Shown here: one piece after another, positions 18,207-27,584 of the stretch
How positions within the stretch are numbered: position 1 is the first letter of the stretch
Layout of the letters: every line of letters starts with the position of its first letter
Assembly: GCF_003609575.1 (NCBI RefSeq)
Contig: NZ_MBTA01000002.1
Span: 1 to 64,000, forward strand
DNA length: 64,000 nucleotides
Source of the DNA: Pelobium manganitolerans
Lineage (GTDB): Bacteria; Bacteroidota; Bacteroidia; Sphingobacteriales; Sphingobacteriaceae
Direction of reading: 5' to 3'
Position numbers and translations under genes: made by a program
Notes under the pieces: generated by a model
Databases searched by the model: none
The model's input: the letters and a program-made list of their open reading frames with translations, nothing else
What the model was told of the DNA's origin: nothing

Positions 18207-20096
18207 ATGAACCCATTCAATGAATTGGGGATCCGTCATGATATTGTTAATGCGATAACCGAGTTGGGCTTTGAGAAACCAACTCCGATACAGGAAAGTG
18301 CCATTCCGGTTTTGTTATCAGGCAGCAACGATTTTGTCGGATTAGCCCAGACAGGAACCGGAAAGACAGCAGCATTTGGTCTTCCACTTTTAGAACTAAT
18401 TGACTACAAGAAAAATTTCCCGCAAGCTTTAATTCTTTGTCCAACGCGCGAACTGTGTTTACAGATCAGCAATGACATTAAGAATTTCGCCAAAAACCTA
18501 CCTAATGCCAGCGTAGTTGCAGTGTATGGCGGTGCCAACATTGTTAACCAATTGCGCGATATTAAGCGCGGGGTGCAAATTGTAGTGGCTACGCCAGGAA
18601 GGATGAAAGACATCCTTAACCGTAAAGCGATTGATTTTTCGCAGGTGAACTACGTGGTTTTGGACGAAGCGGACGAGATGTTGAACATGGGTTTCCAGGA
18701 AGACATCGACGAAATTTTGTCGACCACACCAGACACCAAGAAAACTTGGCTTTTTTCTGCAACCATGCCTAGAGAGGTACGGGCTATTGCGCAGAACTAC
18801 ATGACAGATCCGAAGGAGCTCACTATGGGCACCAAAAACTCGGGCAACGTAAACATTGACCACGAATACTATGTGGTGAAAGCGCGTGATAAATACGCCG
18901 CTTTTAAACGTATTGTAGATTATAACCCTGATATTTTTGGGATTGTATTTTGCCGTACAAAAATTGAAACGCAAGAAATTGCCGAAGCCTTAATTAAAGA
19001 CGGCTACAACGCTGATGCTTTGCACGGCGATTTATCGCAACAACAGCGCGATAAGGTGATGAAACGCTACCGCGATAGAAGCTTGCAGTTGTTAATTGCA
19101 ACTGATGTTGCCGCGCGCGGTATTGATGTTAACGAGGTTACCCACGTTATCAACTACTCTTTACCTGATGAGATTGCGAACTACACCCACCGTAGCGGAC
19201 GTACTGGCCGCGCCGGAAAAACCGGTGTTTCTATCGCCATTATCAACTCCAGGGAGCTGCACAAAATTCGCCAGATTGAAAAAGTAATTGGGAAGCAGTT
19301 TACAAAAACTGAAGTTCCTACTGGTTTTGATGTGGTAGAAAAACAACTTTTTGGTTTAATCCATAAAGTGAACGAGGTTGAAGTTAACGACCAGCAAATT
19401 GACCAATATTTGCCACGCATTATGGGCGAGTTTGGCGAGATGAGCAAAGAAGAACTGATTAAACGCTTTGTTTCTTTAGAGTTTAACCGCTTTTTAGAAT
19501 ATTACAAAGGCGCCAGAGATTTAAATGCTGACGCAACAGAAGAACGTGGCAGCAGAGACGGCAAACGTAGTGAGCGCGGTGAACGTGGCGACAGAGGAAG
19601 AGGTGCAGAAGCTGGCTTTACCCGTTTATTTATTAACCTTGGCGCGGTAGACGATTTTAGTCGTGGCGATTTGCTAGGTTATATTTGCAACAATACCGGT
19701 ATCAGCGGAAAATCTGTTGGCCGTATTGACATGAAAGGTGTTTTCTCTTTCTTTGAGGTAGAAAGTGATTTGACCAACCAAGTTATTGAGGCTTTTAAAC
19801 CGATTGACTACCACGGACGCGATGTGCGCATTGAAGTTTCTGGCGATGGCGGAAGCAGCAACGGCGGCGGTGAAAGACGTGGCGGCGGCGGCGAACGCAG
19901 AAGAGGTGCTGGCGGATTTGGCGGCGGCGAAAGACGCGGTGGCGAACGCAGAGAGCGTAGCGGTGGCGGTAGCGACCGTGGCGAACGCAGATCAAGAGAA
20001 CGCAGTGGCGGCAGCGCTTTCCGCGATTTTTCTGGAAAACGCAGAGAAGACCGTAGAGAAGGTGGCAGCGGCCGCAGCCGTAGAAGCGACTGGTAA
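18207..20096 (+). CDS. DEAD-box RNA helicase with DbpA-type domain and RGG-rich tail
   Basis: A 629-residue ATP-dependent RNA helicase. Q motif near residue 20, motif I AQTGTGKT at 47-54, DEAD at 153-156, then SAT, ATDVAARGID and HRSGRTGRAG in the second RecA domain. A DbpA-like RNA-binding domain lies at about 470-545 (GFTRLFINLG onward), followed by about 80 residues of Gly/Arg/Glu-rich repeats (GGGERR-like). Such CsdA/DeaD-type helicases help ribosome assembly and RNA turnover, often in the cold. The tail is low-complexity and would bind RNA or promote condensates. It has its own promoter and terminator. Confidence 0.95.
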   Translation: MNPFNELGIRHDIVNAITELGFEKPTPIQESAIPVLLSGSNDFVGLAQTGTGKTAAFGLPLLELIDYKKNFPQALILCPTRELCLQISNDIKNFAKNLPNASVVAVYGGANIVNQLRDIKRGVQIVVATPGRMKDILNRKAIDFSQVNYVVLDEADEMLNMGFQEDIDEILSTTPDTKKTWLFSATMPREVRAIAQNYMTDPKELTMGTKNSGNVNIDHEYYVVKARDKYAAFKRIVDYNPDIFGIVFCRTKIETQEIAEALIKDGYNADALHGDLSQQQRDKVMKRYRDRSLQLLIATDVAARGIDVNEVTHVINYSLPDEIANYTHRSGRTGRAGKTGVSIAIINSRELHKIRQIEKVIGKQFTKTEVPTGFDVVEKQLFGLIHKVNEVEVNDQQIDQYLPRIMGEFGEMSKEELIKRFVSLEFNRFLEYYKGARDLNADATEERGSRDGKRSERGERGDRGRGAEAGFTRLFINLGAVDDFSRGDLLGYICNNTGISGKSVGRIDMKGVFSFFEVESDLTNQVIEAFKPIDYHGRDVRIEVSGDGGSSNGGGERRGGGGERRRGAGGFGGGERRGGERRERSGGGSDRGERRSRERSGGSAFRDFSGKRREDRREGGSGRSRRSDW

Positions 20097-20114
20097 TATT
20101 TTTTTAATTTTTTT

Positions 20115-20148
20115 GCCCCGGAGGAATTTTCTTCGGGGCTTTTTTTTT
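20115..20148 (+). terminator. terminator of the helicase gene
   Basis: gccccg (20115-20120) pairs with cggggc (20134-20139) with further internal pairing, followed by nine T. It lies 18 bp after the stop codon. Confidence 0.85.
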
Positions 20149-20229
20149 GCCTTAAGTTTTGCGGAAAGTTGTTTAGGTGGGATAAGGGTGAAAACCTCAC
20201 AGATTTGTGGTTCTTCATGGTAAAATTTG

Positions 20230-20271
20230 CCAAAAAAAATCGGTGATGCTTTTTTTTAAGCCTCACCGATT
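20230..20271 (-). terminator. terminator of metA
   Basis: aatcggtga (20238-20246) pairs with tcaccgatt (20263-20271), with an inner gctt/aagc pairing. On the minus strand it is followed by a T run. It begins 22 bp after the metA stop. Confidence 0.8.
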
Positions 20272-20293
20272 ATATCTGTAAAAAAAAGACCTT

Positions 20294-21238
20294 TTAATTG
20301 CTCTCTTTCAAATCGCCCAGCTGCTCCACATCTTTTAAATCAAAAGGCGTTTCTTGGTAAACAAAATAGTTTAGCCAGTTATTAAACAACAGGTTGGCAT
20401 GGCCGGTCCAGCAAACAAGCGGTCCGTTTTTAGGGTCATCATTTTTATAGTAATTCTGCGGTACTGGCACCTCCAAACCTTTATCAACATCGCGCTGATA
20501 CTCGTTATGCAAAGTTAAAGGCGAATATTCGGAATGCCCGGTAAGGTAAAACTCGCGCCCGCCACGCGAGGATGCAATAGCAATACCTGCTTCTGGAGAA
20601 ACCGCTAAGACGTTAATTTCTGGCTTTGTGGCAATATCATCCAAAGAAATGGTGGTGTGCCTGCTGTGCGGAATGTAAAATTCGTCATCAAACCCACGGA
20701 ATAGTGGATTTCCTTTTTCTTGCACAGCATGTTTAAATACACCGAACAGTTTCTCGTCCATCGGTACTTTTTCTACTCCGTAAAAATGGTATAAAGCAGC
20801 TTGAGAAGCCCAACAAATATACAACGTGGAAGTAACGTGCTTACGTGCCCAATCAAAAATTTCTGTCACCTCTTCCCAATAACGCACTTCTTCAAATCGG
20901 AGCATTTCCACGGGAGCACCGGTAATAATCATTCCATCATAATAATTGTTTTTAACGGCACTAAAACTTTTGTAAAACATCTCCAGATGTTCTTCTGGGG
21001 TGTTTTTTGGCGTGTGCGAATTTAAACGCAGAAACTCCACCTCTACCTGCAAAGGATTGTTAGAAAGCAGTCGTACAAAATCTGTTTCTGTAGTTATTTT
21101 GATGGGCATCAGGTTCAGAATCAAAACACGCATTGGGCGGATATCTTGAATATCAGCGCGAAGCTCGGTCATCACAAAAATATTCTCCTTTTTAAGGAGC
21201 TCTATTGCTGGAAGGTTGTTCGGAATCTTAACTGGCAT
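20294..21238 (-). CDS. metA: homoserine O-acetyltransferase (MetA type)
   Basis: This 314-residue enzyme activates homoserine for methionine synthesis. The catalytic cysteine is C142 in ICWASQAALY; the partner histidine is in TGHSEYS. Residue 111 in GAPVE is glutamate. In characterised MetA enzymes E111 marks acetyl-CoA use and glycine marks succinyl-CoA use, so this is probably an acetyltransferase despite the common label succinyltransferase. It stands alone with its own terminator. A -7-like TATTTTTG lies at 21265-21272 on the minus strand. No SAM riboswitch is visible in front of it. Confidence 0.93.
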   Translation of the reverse strand: MPVKIPNNLPAIELLKKENIFVMTELRADIQDIRPMRVLILNLMPIKITTETDFVRLLSNNPLQVEVEFLRLNSHTPKNTPEEHLEMFYKSFSAVKNNYYDGMIITGAPVEMLRFEEVRYWEEVTEIFDWARKHVTSTLYICWASQAALYHFYGVEKVPMDEKLFGVFKHAVQEKGNPLFRGFDDEFYIPHSRHTTISLDDIATKPEINVLAVSPEAGIAIASSRGGREFYLTGHSEYSPLTLHNEYQRDVDKGLEVPVPQNYYKNDDPKNGPLVCWTGHANLLFNNWLNYFVYQETPFDLKDVEQLGDLKESN

Positions 21239-21264
21239 CTTCTTGAATTATGCTTAATGATGGC

Positions 21265-21272
21265 GCAAAAAT
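21265..21272 (-). promoter_or_regulatory. -7 box of the metA promoter
   Basis: TATTTTTG on the minus strand followed by CGCC, 26 bp upstream of the metA ATG. The -33 element is not clear. Confidence 0.5.
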
Positions 21273-21340
21273 AAAAAGATTTAGGTGTAAGATTTAAATT
21301 AAAATAAGCTGTGACAATCCATAAACAAGAAAAACCGACC

Positions 21341-21763
21341 TTAAGCCAGCTGGGCTAAAGTTTTTTCATCGGGCTTACCTTTAAAAAACTTATCTAAAAT
21401 CTGCTCGAAGACATTTGGCTTTGCTTCGTTTACTTTTGCAAATAAGGTCATGCTGGAGTGCAGTTTTAAATCATCCGGGTGACCGAAAATAGTGGTAGCG
21501 TTTTCACCAGTGTTTTGCAATAAAGCTTCGGAAATCTCGCGCAAGCGGAAACCCAAAAGCGCATCGGCAAGGTAAGCCCGCGCCTCGGCTAAGCTTTTAA
21601 TGCTATAAAATTTGGAGGTTTCGCTAAATCCTAACCCTTTAATTTGCGGAAAAACAAACCACATCCAATGGCTGCGTTTTTTGCCTTCTTTAATTTCTCG
21701 TAGCGCCTGTTGATAGGTATGTTCTTGCGCTTTTGTAAAACGAGATAATTTATATAAATCCAT
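21341..21763 (-). CDS. DUF1810 family protein
   Basis: About 140 residues. The protein starts MDLYKLSRF, then shows the DUF1810 features: HWMWFVFPQIKGLG, SIKSLAEARAYL, FGHPDDLKLHSSMTLFA. Members are small cytoplasmic proteins of calpastatin-like annotation and unknown function. The open frame extends 60 bp further upstream, but the family normally begins at this methionine. It is alone, divergent from the LutA-like gene. Confidence 0.85.
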   Translation of the reverse strand: MDLYKLSRFTKAQEHTYQQALREIKEGKKRSHWMWFVFPQIKGLGFSETSKFYSIKSLAEARAYLADALLGFRLREISEALLQNTGENATTIFGHPDDLKLHSSMTLFAKVNEAKPNVFEQILDKFFKGKPDEKTLAQLA

Positions 21764-21936
21764 AGGTAATGCTTTGCTAAACAAGCAACAAGGATATTGC
21801 CATTCTTCCACACATTTCAACAATTTAAAATTTGCAACAAGCTTTATGAGTGCATTTTGCGGATTTTGTTTAAAACCGGCGATAAAAGAACAGGTTGGGT
21901 GCTTGACACGCTAATAGCTCTAAACAAATATTTTCT

Positions 21937-21944
21937 TACTTTTG
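21937..21944 (+). promoter_or_regulatory. -7 box of the LutA-like gene
   Basis: TACTTTTG matches TAnnTTTG. It overlaps the first codon of the longest open frame (21942), which supports the later start at 21969. Confidence 0.5.
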
Positions 21945-21968
21945 GCTTCGCCAGCACAAGTCTTAAAC

Positions 21969-22697
21969 ATGAATGTCGAATTATTTGTACCCTGCTTTGT
22001 TGATCAGCTTTACCCAGAAACGGCAAAAAACACCTATAAAATTTTACAGAAAGCAGGTTGCAAAGTAATTTATAACCCCGAGCAAACTTGTTGTGGCCAG
22101 CCCGCCTACAACGCAGGTTTTTGGGACGAAGCAAAAACCGTAGGCAGTAAGTTTTTGAACGATTTTTCGGAGCAGAACTACATCGTATCTCCATCTGCAT
22201 CTTGCACCGGCATGGTTAAAAACTCGTACAACGATTTATTCTTTAACACTGCCATCCATAATAAATGCCGCAACATCCAAAGCCACATTCATGAGCTTTC
22301 CGACTTTTTAATTAACGTTTTAAAGAAAGATTACTTTGGTGCCGAGCTTTTAGGTCGTGCCGTGTTCCATGATTCTTGCAGTGGCTTGCGCGAATGTAAA
22401 ATTAAAGAAGAACCCCGCCGTTTGTTAAACAAGGTTTTGGGCTTAGAACTGGTTGAGATGAAAGACAACGAGGTTTGTTGCGGCTTTGGAGGCACGTTTT
22501 CGGTAAAGTTTGATGCAATTTCTACAGCTATGGCCGAGCAAAAAGTGCAAAACGCTTTAGCTACCGGCGCCGAGTTTATCATTTCTACAGACGCATCTTG
22601 CCTACTGCAAATCCAGGCTTATATTGACAAAAACAATTTGCCCATAAAAACAATGCATTTAGCGGATGTTTTGGCTACCGGTTGGGGAAATGTGTAA
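21969..22697 (+). CDS. lutA: LutA-like Fe-S (CCG domain) protein
   Basis: A protein of 242 residues with two CCG cysteine-rich domains: CCGQPAYNAGF (C41, C42) and CCGFGGTFS (C170, C171), plus further cysteines in the SASCTG and DSCSGL segments. This is the LutA/YkgE fold, one subunit of the iron-sulfur L-lactate oxidation complex LutABC. The lutB and lutC partners are not adjacent here, so the role is likely but not certain. Start chosen at 21969 because a -7 box overlaps the earlier ATG. Its 3' end overlaps the CHAT gene by 39 bp, tail to tail. Confidence 0.85.
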   Translation: MNVELFVPCFVDQLYPETAKNTYKILQKAGCKVIYNPEQTCCGQPAYNAGFWDEAKTVGSKFLNDFSEQNYIVSPSASCTGMVKNSYNDLFFNTAIHNKCRNIQSHIHELSDFLINVLKKDYFGAELLGRAVFHDSCSGLRECKIKEEPRRLLNKVLGLELVEMKDNEVCCGFGGTFSVKFDAISTAMAEQKVQNALATGAEFIISTDASCLLQIQAYIDKNNLPIKTMHLADVLATGWGNV

Positions 22698-25319
22698 ACG
22701 TTTCCGATAATAAAGCATTGCCGTAATCCCAATCAAAAACAAAACGCCCAAAACAAGGTAAAGCCACGGAAAAGGCTGGTGCAGCTCTACCTGCAAATTT
22801 GCCCCGCTATAAATTAAACTATCCCAATAATAGGGCAACAGCAACATTTGGTTTGTATGCGCTGTTTGCAACCAAGCCAATTTGGTTTGTCGCATTACGC
22901 CCTGTGTGCTGCCGTTTTTTTCCAAATTTTGATAATAGCTCAACATCAAATTGGCGCCGGCTTGGTCGTTCACGTTCCACAAGCTTGATATAATGCCTTT
23001 TGCGCCTGCGGCCACAAATCCGCGCGAAAAACTGAGCACCCCCTCACCTGCTACATAAGCGCCGTCTGCGGTTTGGCAGGCACTTAAAACCACCAAAGGC
23101 GGCACTTTTGCTTTATCCGCCAGTTCTAACAAGTAAAAGCGACTTCTAAACAGTTCCAGTACCGGCTCTTGCTGTTTTAAGGTCAAATAGGCATGACTGC
23201 TGATGTGTAAAATATCTGTCTGCTTTAAAGCGCTGGTAAATGCTGAGGTGGTAGCTTGGTGATTTAGATAAAAATCTCCGCTAAACGCATTTTTTAATTT
23301 TTGATACTCTGATTTTACCGCTGCAATTTCTTCTTTTGCGGACCCTGTTTCTGATAAAAAGAAAGCGCTTAACTTTTTTAAGGTTTTTTGATAGTCGCCG
23401 TTTAAAGAATTTAATGAAAAAGCATAGCTTAAATCTGCCCTGCGAAGCAAGTAAGGCCATTCGGCTACCTTTGCAACTACATTTGCTTCGGTAATTAAGC
23501 TCTCGAAAGGTAAAAAATTAAGCATACCATCTTTAACCACTAAAAAATCAGATTGCCTTTGTTGGGGTAACTGCAAAGCTTGATATAAATGATAAGAGGA
23601 TTTAACAAAGGCCTGCGGATGGTTGGCCATTTCCATAGGTCCCTGATAAAAATAGGTCTTTAAATAATTGAGTACAATGCTGTCCAGCTTCGCTGTTTCG
23701 CCCAAAAATTTAATTTCCCGCACCAATTTTTGGTCTGCAACAATTAAATAGCTGTTTTTTGGACCCGAAAAGAAAATTACAGCCTGTTTACCGGCTGGTA
23801 CTTTTTTTAGCAATGGCAAAACATCATCAGCAACAGAGGGGTTTTTAAAATTCAATTGCTTTTGGATGTTGGACAGCTGGAATTGTACATCGGCAATTTG
23901 CTTTTGGAAGTTTTTGCTTTCCTGTTCCTGCGCTTGTTTTTGATAATAAGCCAAAGATTGCTTTAGCTTTTGGTATTGCGCCTGCAGCTTTTGATTCCCA
24001 AATTGCGACTGTTGTTGCGCTTGCAATTCATCAAATAAAATTCGGGATTTAGTTTTTTCGGTAAACAGCAATATCAAATTGGCATAATACGGTTTTTTAG
24101 TTTTTTGCCATAAAGCAAAGGCTTTGTTGATTAGCTCTTCTGCTAAGGTTTTTGATTCGGCTTGCAACTGTTCTTTTGAGCGTTTATAAGTAAATTCTTC
24201 GCGCAGTTTTTCCGATACGTCAAAAGCCAGTATCGATGCCTGTAAAGATTCATCGGCGAAAGCCAAAGCCTCCAGCGCAGTTGCTTTTCCGCTCAAAGCC
24301 GCTTGCAGCTTATTTTCGGCAAAAAGCTGCTTTTTATCTGGCAAAGCCGAAAGATTATCCTCCGAAAAAGCTGGCAACAACACCTTTAAAGCTTTATTGT
24401 AAAAAGCGATTGCTTGTTTATAGTTTTTTTGTTTGAGGCTTAAGTCGCCCTGTTTGCAATAAATATAGGTTAACTCGCGCTTGCGTTTGCCGGTAAGTTT
24501 TTGTTTGATAATCGCCTCTGCGAGCTTATAATAATTGTTTGCCGCACCAAACTGCAATTGATTAAAAGCGATATCGCCGGCCAGCGTGTAAGCACCGCTT
24601 AGCCAATAATTTACGGAAGCATTCGGCTTTTGTTGTTGCAGATGCCTTATCGCTAGGCCAATGTTGGTTTGAGCTACCGCGTAGGCTTTCTGTTCGTTTG
24701 CGATATCGGCCAAATTAGAAAGCAAAAGGCCGTACACGTCGCTTTTCGGATTTGCAATTTTTAATCCGGCCACAGCCGAACGCTGCGCATTTACAAAATC
24801 ATTTTTAGAGCGGTACGAAGTTGATAAATTGCCATAAGCGGACGCGGCCAAATCTTTATCTTGGTTTTTCAAGGCCAAGGTGAGGCTCCGCTTTTGAATA
24901 TAGATAGCTCGCTCGTAATCGCCTAAACGCGTATAATTGTTAGATAAAGGTTTTAAAATATACTCTTCAACATCTACGTTGATCCTGTGTTTTTGGAAAT
25001 AGGCATAGGCATCTTCATAGGCCTTAATAGATGCTAAAATATCGCCGCTTTGGAGCTGGTAATAACCTTGATTAAGCAATAAAAATAGCCAGGCTTCTTT
25101 TTCTTGGGCACTTTTCGGCTTCCGCCAGATTTGCCCATTGGTTTGCATCAGAAAGTATAAACGTTTGTTAGGTTCTTCCAAAGCATAATTTACGCGGTTA
25201 TCAATCCATTTGGCTAAACTGTCTTTAGCTTTTAAAGCATTCTGCTTTTCCTCAAATACATTTTGAGCAAAACCCTGCGCAAAGCATAAACAAAATAAAA
25301 CCGTAAGTATCCGTAACAA
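22659..25319 (-). CDS. TPR-CHAT domain protein, secreted and membrane-anchored
   Basis: This 886-residue protein has a signal peptide (cleavage near GFAQ), many TPR-like helical repeats over roughly residues 80-400, a coiled-coil (rich in Gln/Lys, about 410-480), and a C-terminal CHAT domain of the caspase-like clan. The catalytic dyad is visible: H709 in HISSHA and C748 in VLSACQTADG, then GEGVLSFSRGF and ISSLWNVND. A hydrophobic helix at about 855-875 and a basic tail follow, suggesting an inner-membrane anchor with the protease domain in the periplasm. It starts 24 bp after the PKD protein gene. CHAT proteases in other systems are switched on by partners and cut specific proteins; the target here is unknown. 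Confidence 0.9.
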   Translation of the reverse strand: MLRILTVLFCLCFAQGFAQNVFEEKQNALKAKDSLAKWIDNRVNYALEEPNKRLYFLMQTNGQIWRKPKSAQEKEAWLFLLLNQGYYQLQSGDILASIKAYEDAYAYFQKHRINVDVEEYILKPLSNNYTRLGDYERAIYIQKRSLTLALKNQDKDLAASAYGNLSTSYRSKNDFVNAQRSAVAGLKIANPKSDVYGLLLSNLADIANEQKAYAVAQTNIGLAIRHLQQQKPNASVNYWLSGAYTLAGDIAFNQLQFGAANNYYKLAEAIIKQKLTGKRKRELTYIYCKQGDLSLKQKNYKQAIAFYNKALKVLLPAFSEDNLSALPDKKQLFAENKLQAALSGKATALEALAFADESLQASILAFDVSEKLREEFTYKRSKEQLQAESKTLAEELINKAFALWQKTKKPYYANLILLFTEKTKSRILFDELQAQQQSQFGNQKLQAQYQKLKQSLAYYQKQAQEQESKNFQKQIADVQFQLSNIQKQLNFKNPSVADDVLPLLKKVPAGKQAVIFFSGPKNSYLIVADQKLVREIKFLGETAKLDSIVLNYLKTYFYQGPMEMANHPQAFVKSSYHLYQALQLPQQRQSDFLVVKDGMLNFLPFESLITEANVVAKVAEWPYLLRRADLSYAFSLNSLNGDYQKTLKKLSAFFLSETGSAKEEIAAVKSEYQKLKNAFSGDFYLNHQATTSAFTSALKQTDILHISSHAYLTLKQQEPVLELFRSRFYLLELADKAKVPPLVVLSACQTADGAYVAGEGVLSFSRGFVAAGAKGIISSLWNVNDQAGANLMLSYYQNLEKNGSTQGVMRQTKLAWLQTAHTNQMLLLPYYWDSLIYSGANLQVELHQPFPWLYLVLGVLFLIGITAMLYYRKRLHISPTGSQNIR

Positions 25320-25343
25320 AGCTGATTATTTAGCCTAAAATAG

Positions 25344-27350
25344 CTAAAATTTCCAGCTTAGATAGCTAAAAAAGCGGCCGTCGTTATAGTTTAAAGATTG
25401 GATGTAACGCAAACCTAAAGCAGGCCCTTTGCGCACCAAGCCCAACTGTAAATCTACAAAACCAGCTGTGTTTACAGATGCGAAGCTTTTTGTAAGCGAT
25501 GAAACCTGTCTTTCATCTACAAATGTTTGCTCGGTCCCTGTTGCTTGCCTACCCGAAATGGTTGAAAACTGCTGAATCTTGCGCTTTTCGTTAATAGAAA
25601 GCGAGAATATCCCGCCTACACCAAGGCCCACAAAACTATTGATGTTATAACGCAACTGTAAAGGAACTACATCTAGGTTTAAACGTGTGGTTTGTGCATA
25701 GTAAGATCTGCCCGTAATTAAGTAGCCATCGCGGTTATTTATAACGGTATCGCGCATTTTAAAGTTTTGCGCTTCTCCTAAAAACTCGTTTGATGCGTTA
25801 TAATATCCCAGATAAAGCTCGGCTTGGAGATACTTACGGTAAGGCGAATAGGGCGAAACGCTAAAACCCAATGAGTAATTTTTGTTGCCATAATTGTTCA
25901 GTGTTTTTTTTGTGCCTAAAAAGCCATATCCGCTAATGATACCTGGAGAAATACCCGGCTTAAACTTCCCGCGCGAGCGGTTGGTGTAGATAGGTTCGTT
26001 TTTATCAAAGACGATGGCGGCACCGCTCTCAAAAGGCAACTTTTTGGGTTTCTTCTTAAACTTAATGCTGTATTCTACAAAACCTTTGGTAGAATCGGCA
26101 TCGTTAACGCCTTCCTGCTGGGTACCGGGCAAGTAAATATTGCGGAACACAAAATGCACGCTGTCTTTATTGCTGAGCGTGTCTAACACCGAACCATGGA
26201 TGTAAGCCGAATCGCGCAACACAACTTCGGGCTTACTGCCTATAATTTTGATGGTAGATTTATCTAAAACATCGGGAATGCGCACGCCAACATTCACGGT
26301 TTTTGCGGGACCTTTCCCCGTGTTTTGAAAACGGACTTTATAGGTTAAACGGCGATTCTTACCTACGAAGCGATAATTCATGCTGCGGTTGCGCAACATC
26401 ATTTTGTTGGGATCATGCGAGGCCACAATCTGCAATTCCAAATCAAACACGTTTACATCGGCAAGCGGATCATCAGGAATCATCATCGCAGAAAGTGTAA
26501 CCACGGCGTTGGTATCTGCCAACATTTCTGGAGTTGTTTTGATACTGAAAAATATAAAACGTTCTTCGCCCTGCGCAAGGTTTTGATAGCTGTAAGCCTC
26601 TATATCGCGGTATTTAGCCAGCCGTTCTTTGAGGAGTTCGGCCTTGTTTTTTAAATCGGCCGTAAGGCTAAAAAAATTTGAAGGCCCATTGCTGGCGTAA
26701 TAATTTAGACGCTGCATGTTTAGCGAGGCCAGCTGCAGGAATTTGTTCTGATCTGTTTTTGTTTCGCCGTGATAGCGCCTTACGGTATCAATCACAAAAT
26801 TGTTTTTGGCAAATTCTTTATCGTTATAAAAAAGCAATAAAGCGCCTTTACCGGCTAAACTGCCCATCGCCAAGTCGTTTTTGTAACCTAAAATCAGCAC
26901 CATCTCCTCTTCTGGCTTCGGCATGGCGTTGGTTTTCATGACCAAAAGCTCATCGGCTTTAAAGAAATTGTTAGTGGCTAACTTAGTGCTATTGGCTTTT
27001 TGTTTAATTTGGATAGAACCCGGGCGTCGCGGAGGTGGCTTTCCGTCATCGTAATTATTGGTAGCATAAACTATTGGGTGGTAAATACCTGTATCGGCGT
27101 AGATATGTGCTGGCGATGGTTGAAAAGAAAAATTACCGTCGCCAAATTCCCATAAATAAGTGTAAAAAGGCGCTGGCGCACCGGCAATTGCACGCAAGGG
27201 GCGCAGTTCGGCGCTATACTTTACCGTGTCGCCCCGCATCTGATATTTTATCTTCGCCGGCACCGTATCTGCCGGTAAAACCTGTGTTTGCGCTTTGGCA
27301 AAACAGAACGCTGTACAAAAAGTTACTACCGAACAAATTCTTTTAAGCAT
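25344..27350 (-). CDS. PKD-domain protein with C-terminal beta-barrel-like region
   Basis: About 668 residues. A signal peptide (CSVVTFCTAFCFAKA) is followed by a PKD domain with the hallmark YLWEFGDGNFSF and HIYADTGIY near residues 60-95. A central region includes a DUF11-like stretch (RLTYKVRFQNTGKGPAK), and the last 200 or so residues look like an outer-membrane beta-barrel (aromatic alternation, ends SYLSWKF). The open frame starts 33 bp upstream; MLKRIC is chosen as the signal peptide start. It is the first gene of a two-gene unit with the CHAT protein. A surface binding or scaffold role is inferred. Confidence 0.75.
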   Translation of the reverse strand: MLKRICSVVTFCTAFCFAKAQTQVLPADTVPAKIKYQMRGDTVKYSAELRPLRAIAGAPAPFYTYLWEFGDGNFSFQPSPAHIYADTGIYHPIVYATNNYDDGKPPPRRPGSIQIKQKANSTKLATNNFFKADELLVMKTNAMPKPEEEMVLILGYKNDLAMGSLAGKGALLLFYNDKEFAKNNFVIDTVRRYHGETKTDQNKFLQLASLNMQRLNYYASNGPSNFFSLTADLKNKAELLKERLAKYRDIEAYSYQNLAQGEERFIFFSIKTTPEMLADTNAVVTLSAMMIPDDPLADVNVFDLELQIVASHDPNKMMLRNRSMNYRFVGKNRRLTYKVRFQNTGKGPAKTVNVGVRIPDVLDKSTIKIIGSKPEVVLRDSAYIHGSVLDTLSNKDSVHFVFRNIYLPGTQQEGVNDADSTKGFVEYSIKFKKKPKKLPFESGAAIVFDKNEPIYTNRSRGKFKPGISPGIISGYGFLGTKKTLNNYGNKNYSLGFSVSPYSPYRKYLQAELYLGYYNASNEFLGEAQNFKMRDTVINNRDGYLITGRSYYAQTTRLNLDVVPLQLRYNINSFVGLGVGGIFSLSINEKRKIQQFSTISGRQATGTEQTFVDERQVSSLTKSFASVNTAGFVDLQLGLVRKGPALGLRYIQSLNYNDGRFFSYLSWKF

Positions 27351-27428
27351 ATCTAAATTTATAAAATTGTACAAATGCCACAAAAAGAAATAAAGCGGAA
27401 GATGCTTTTGTTACCGGGGTTAAAAATT

Positions 27429-27510
27429 AAAAAGGGAAAATTAAAAATTGAAAAACACAGTATTGGCTTTAATGCGAGATGAGAAACTCAAAAAGGGAAA
27501 ATTAAAAATT
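27429..27510. repeat. 21-bp direct repeat
   Basis: The same 21-base A-rich word (aaaaagggaaaattaaaaat plus t) occurs at 27429-27449 and 27490-27510, exactly 61 bp apart. It lies between the PKD gene start and the GH28 terminator. Confidence 0.8.
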
Positions 27511-27533
27511 AAAAAACGTGCAAACCGTTTAAA

Positions 27534-27560
27534 CAAAAAAGCCTGCGGCTTTCCGCAGGC
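27534..27560 (-). terminator. terminator of the GH28 gene
   Basis: gcctgcggc and gccgcaggc-type arms (27541-27560) form a tight hairpin, followed on the minus strand by a run of T. It begins 24 bp after the GH28 stop. Confidence 0.85.
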
Positions 27561-27584
27561 TATATTTTAAAAAGTGGAAAGCAG

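Noticed and set aside
19786-20266. Alanine-rich and arginine/proline-rich frames over the helicase tail
   Set aside because: They are shadow frames of the Gly/Arg-rich repeat in the helicase gene.
21239-21340. SAM riboswitch before metA
   Set aside because: The leader is too short and none of the conserved SAM-I or SAM-II core motifs is present.
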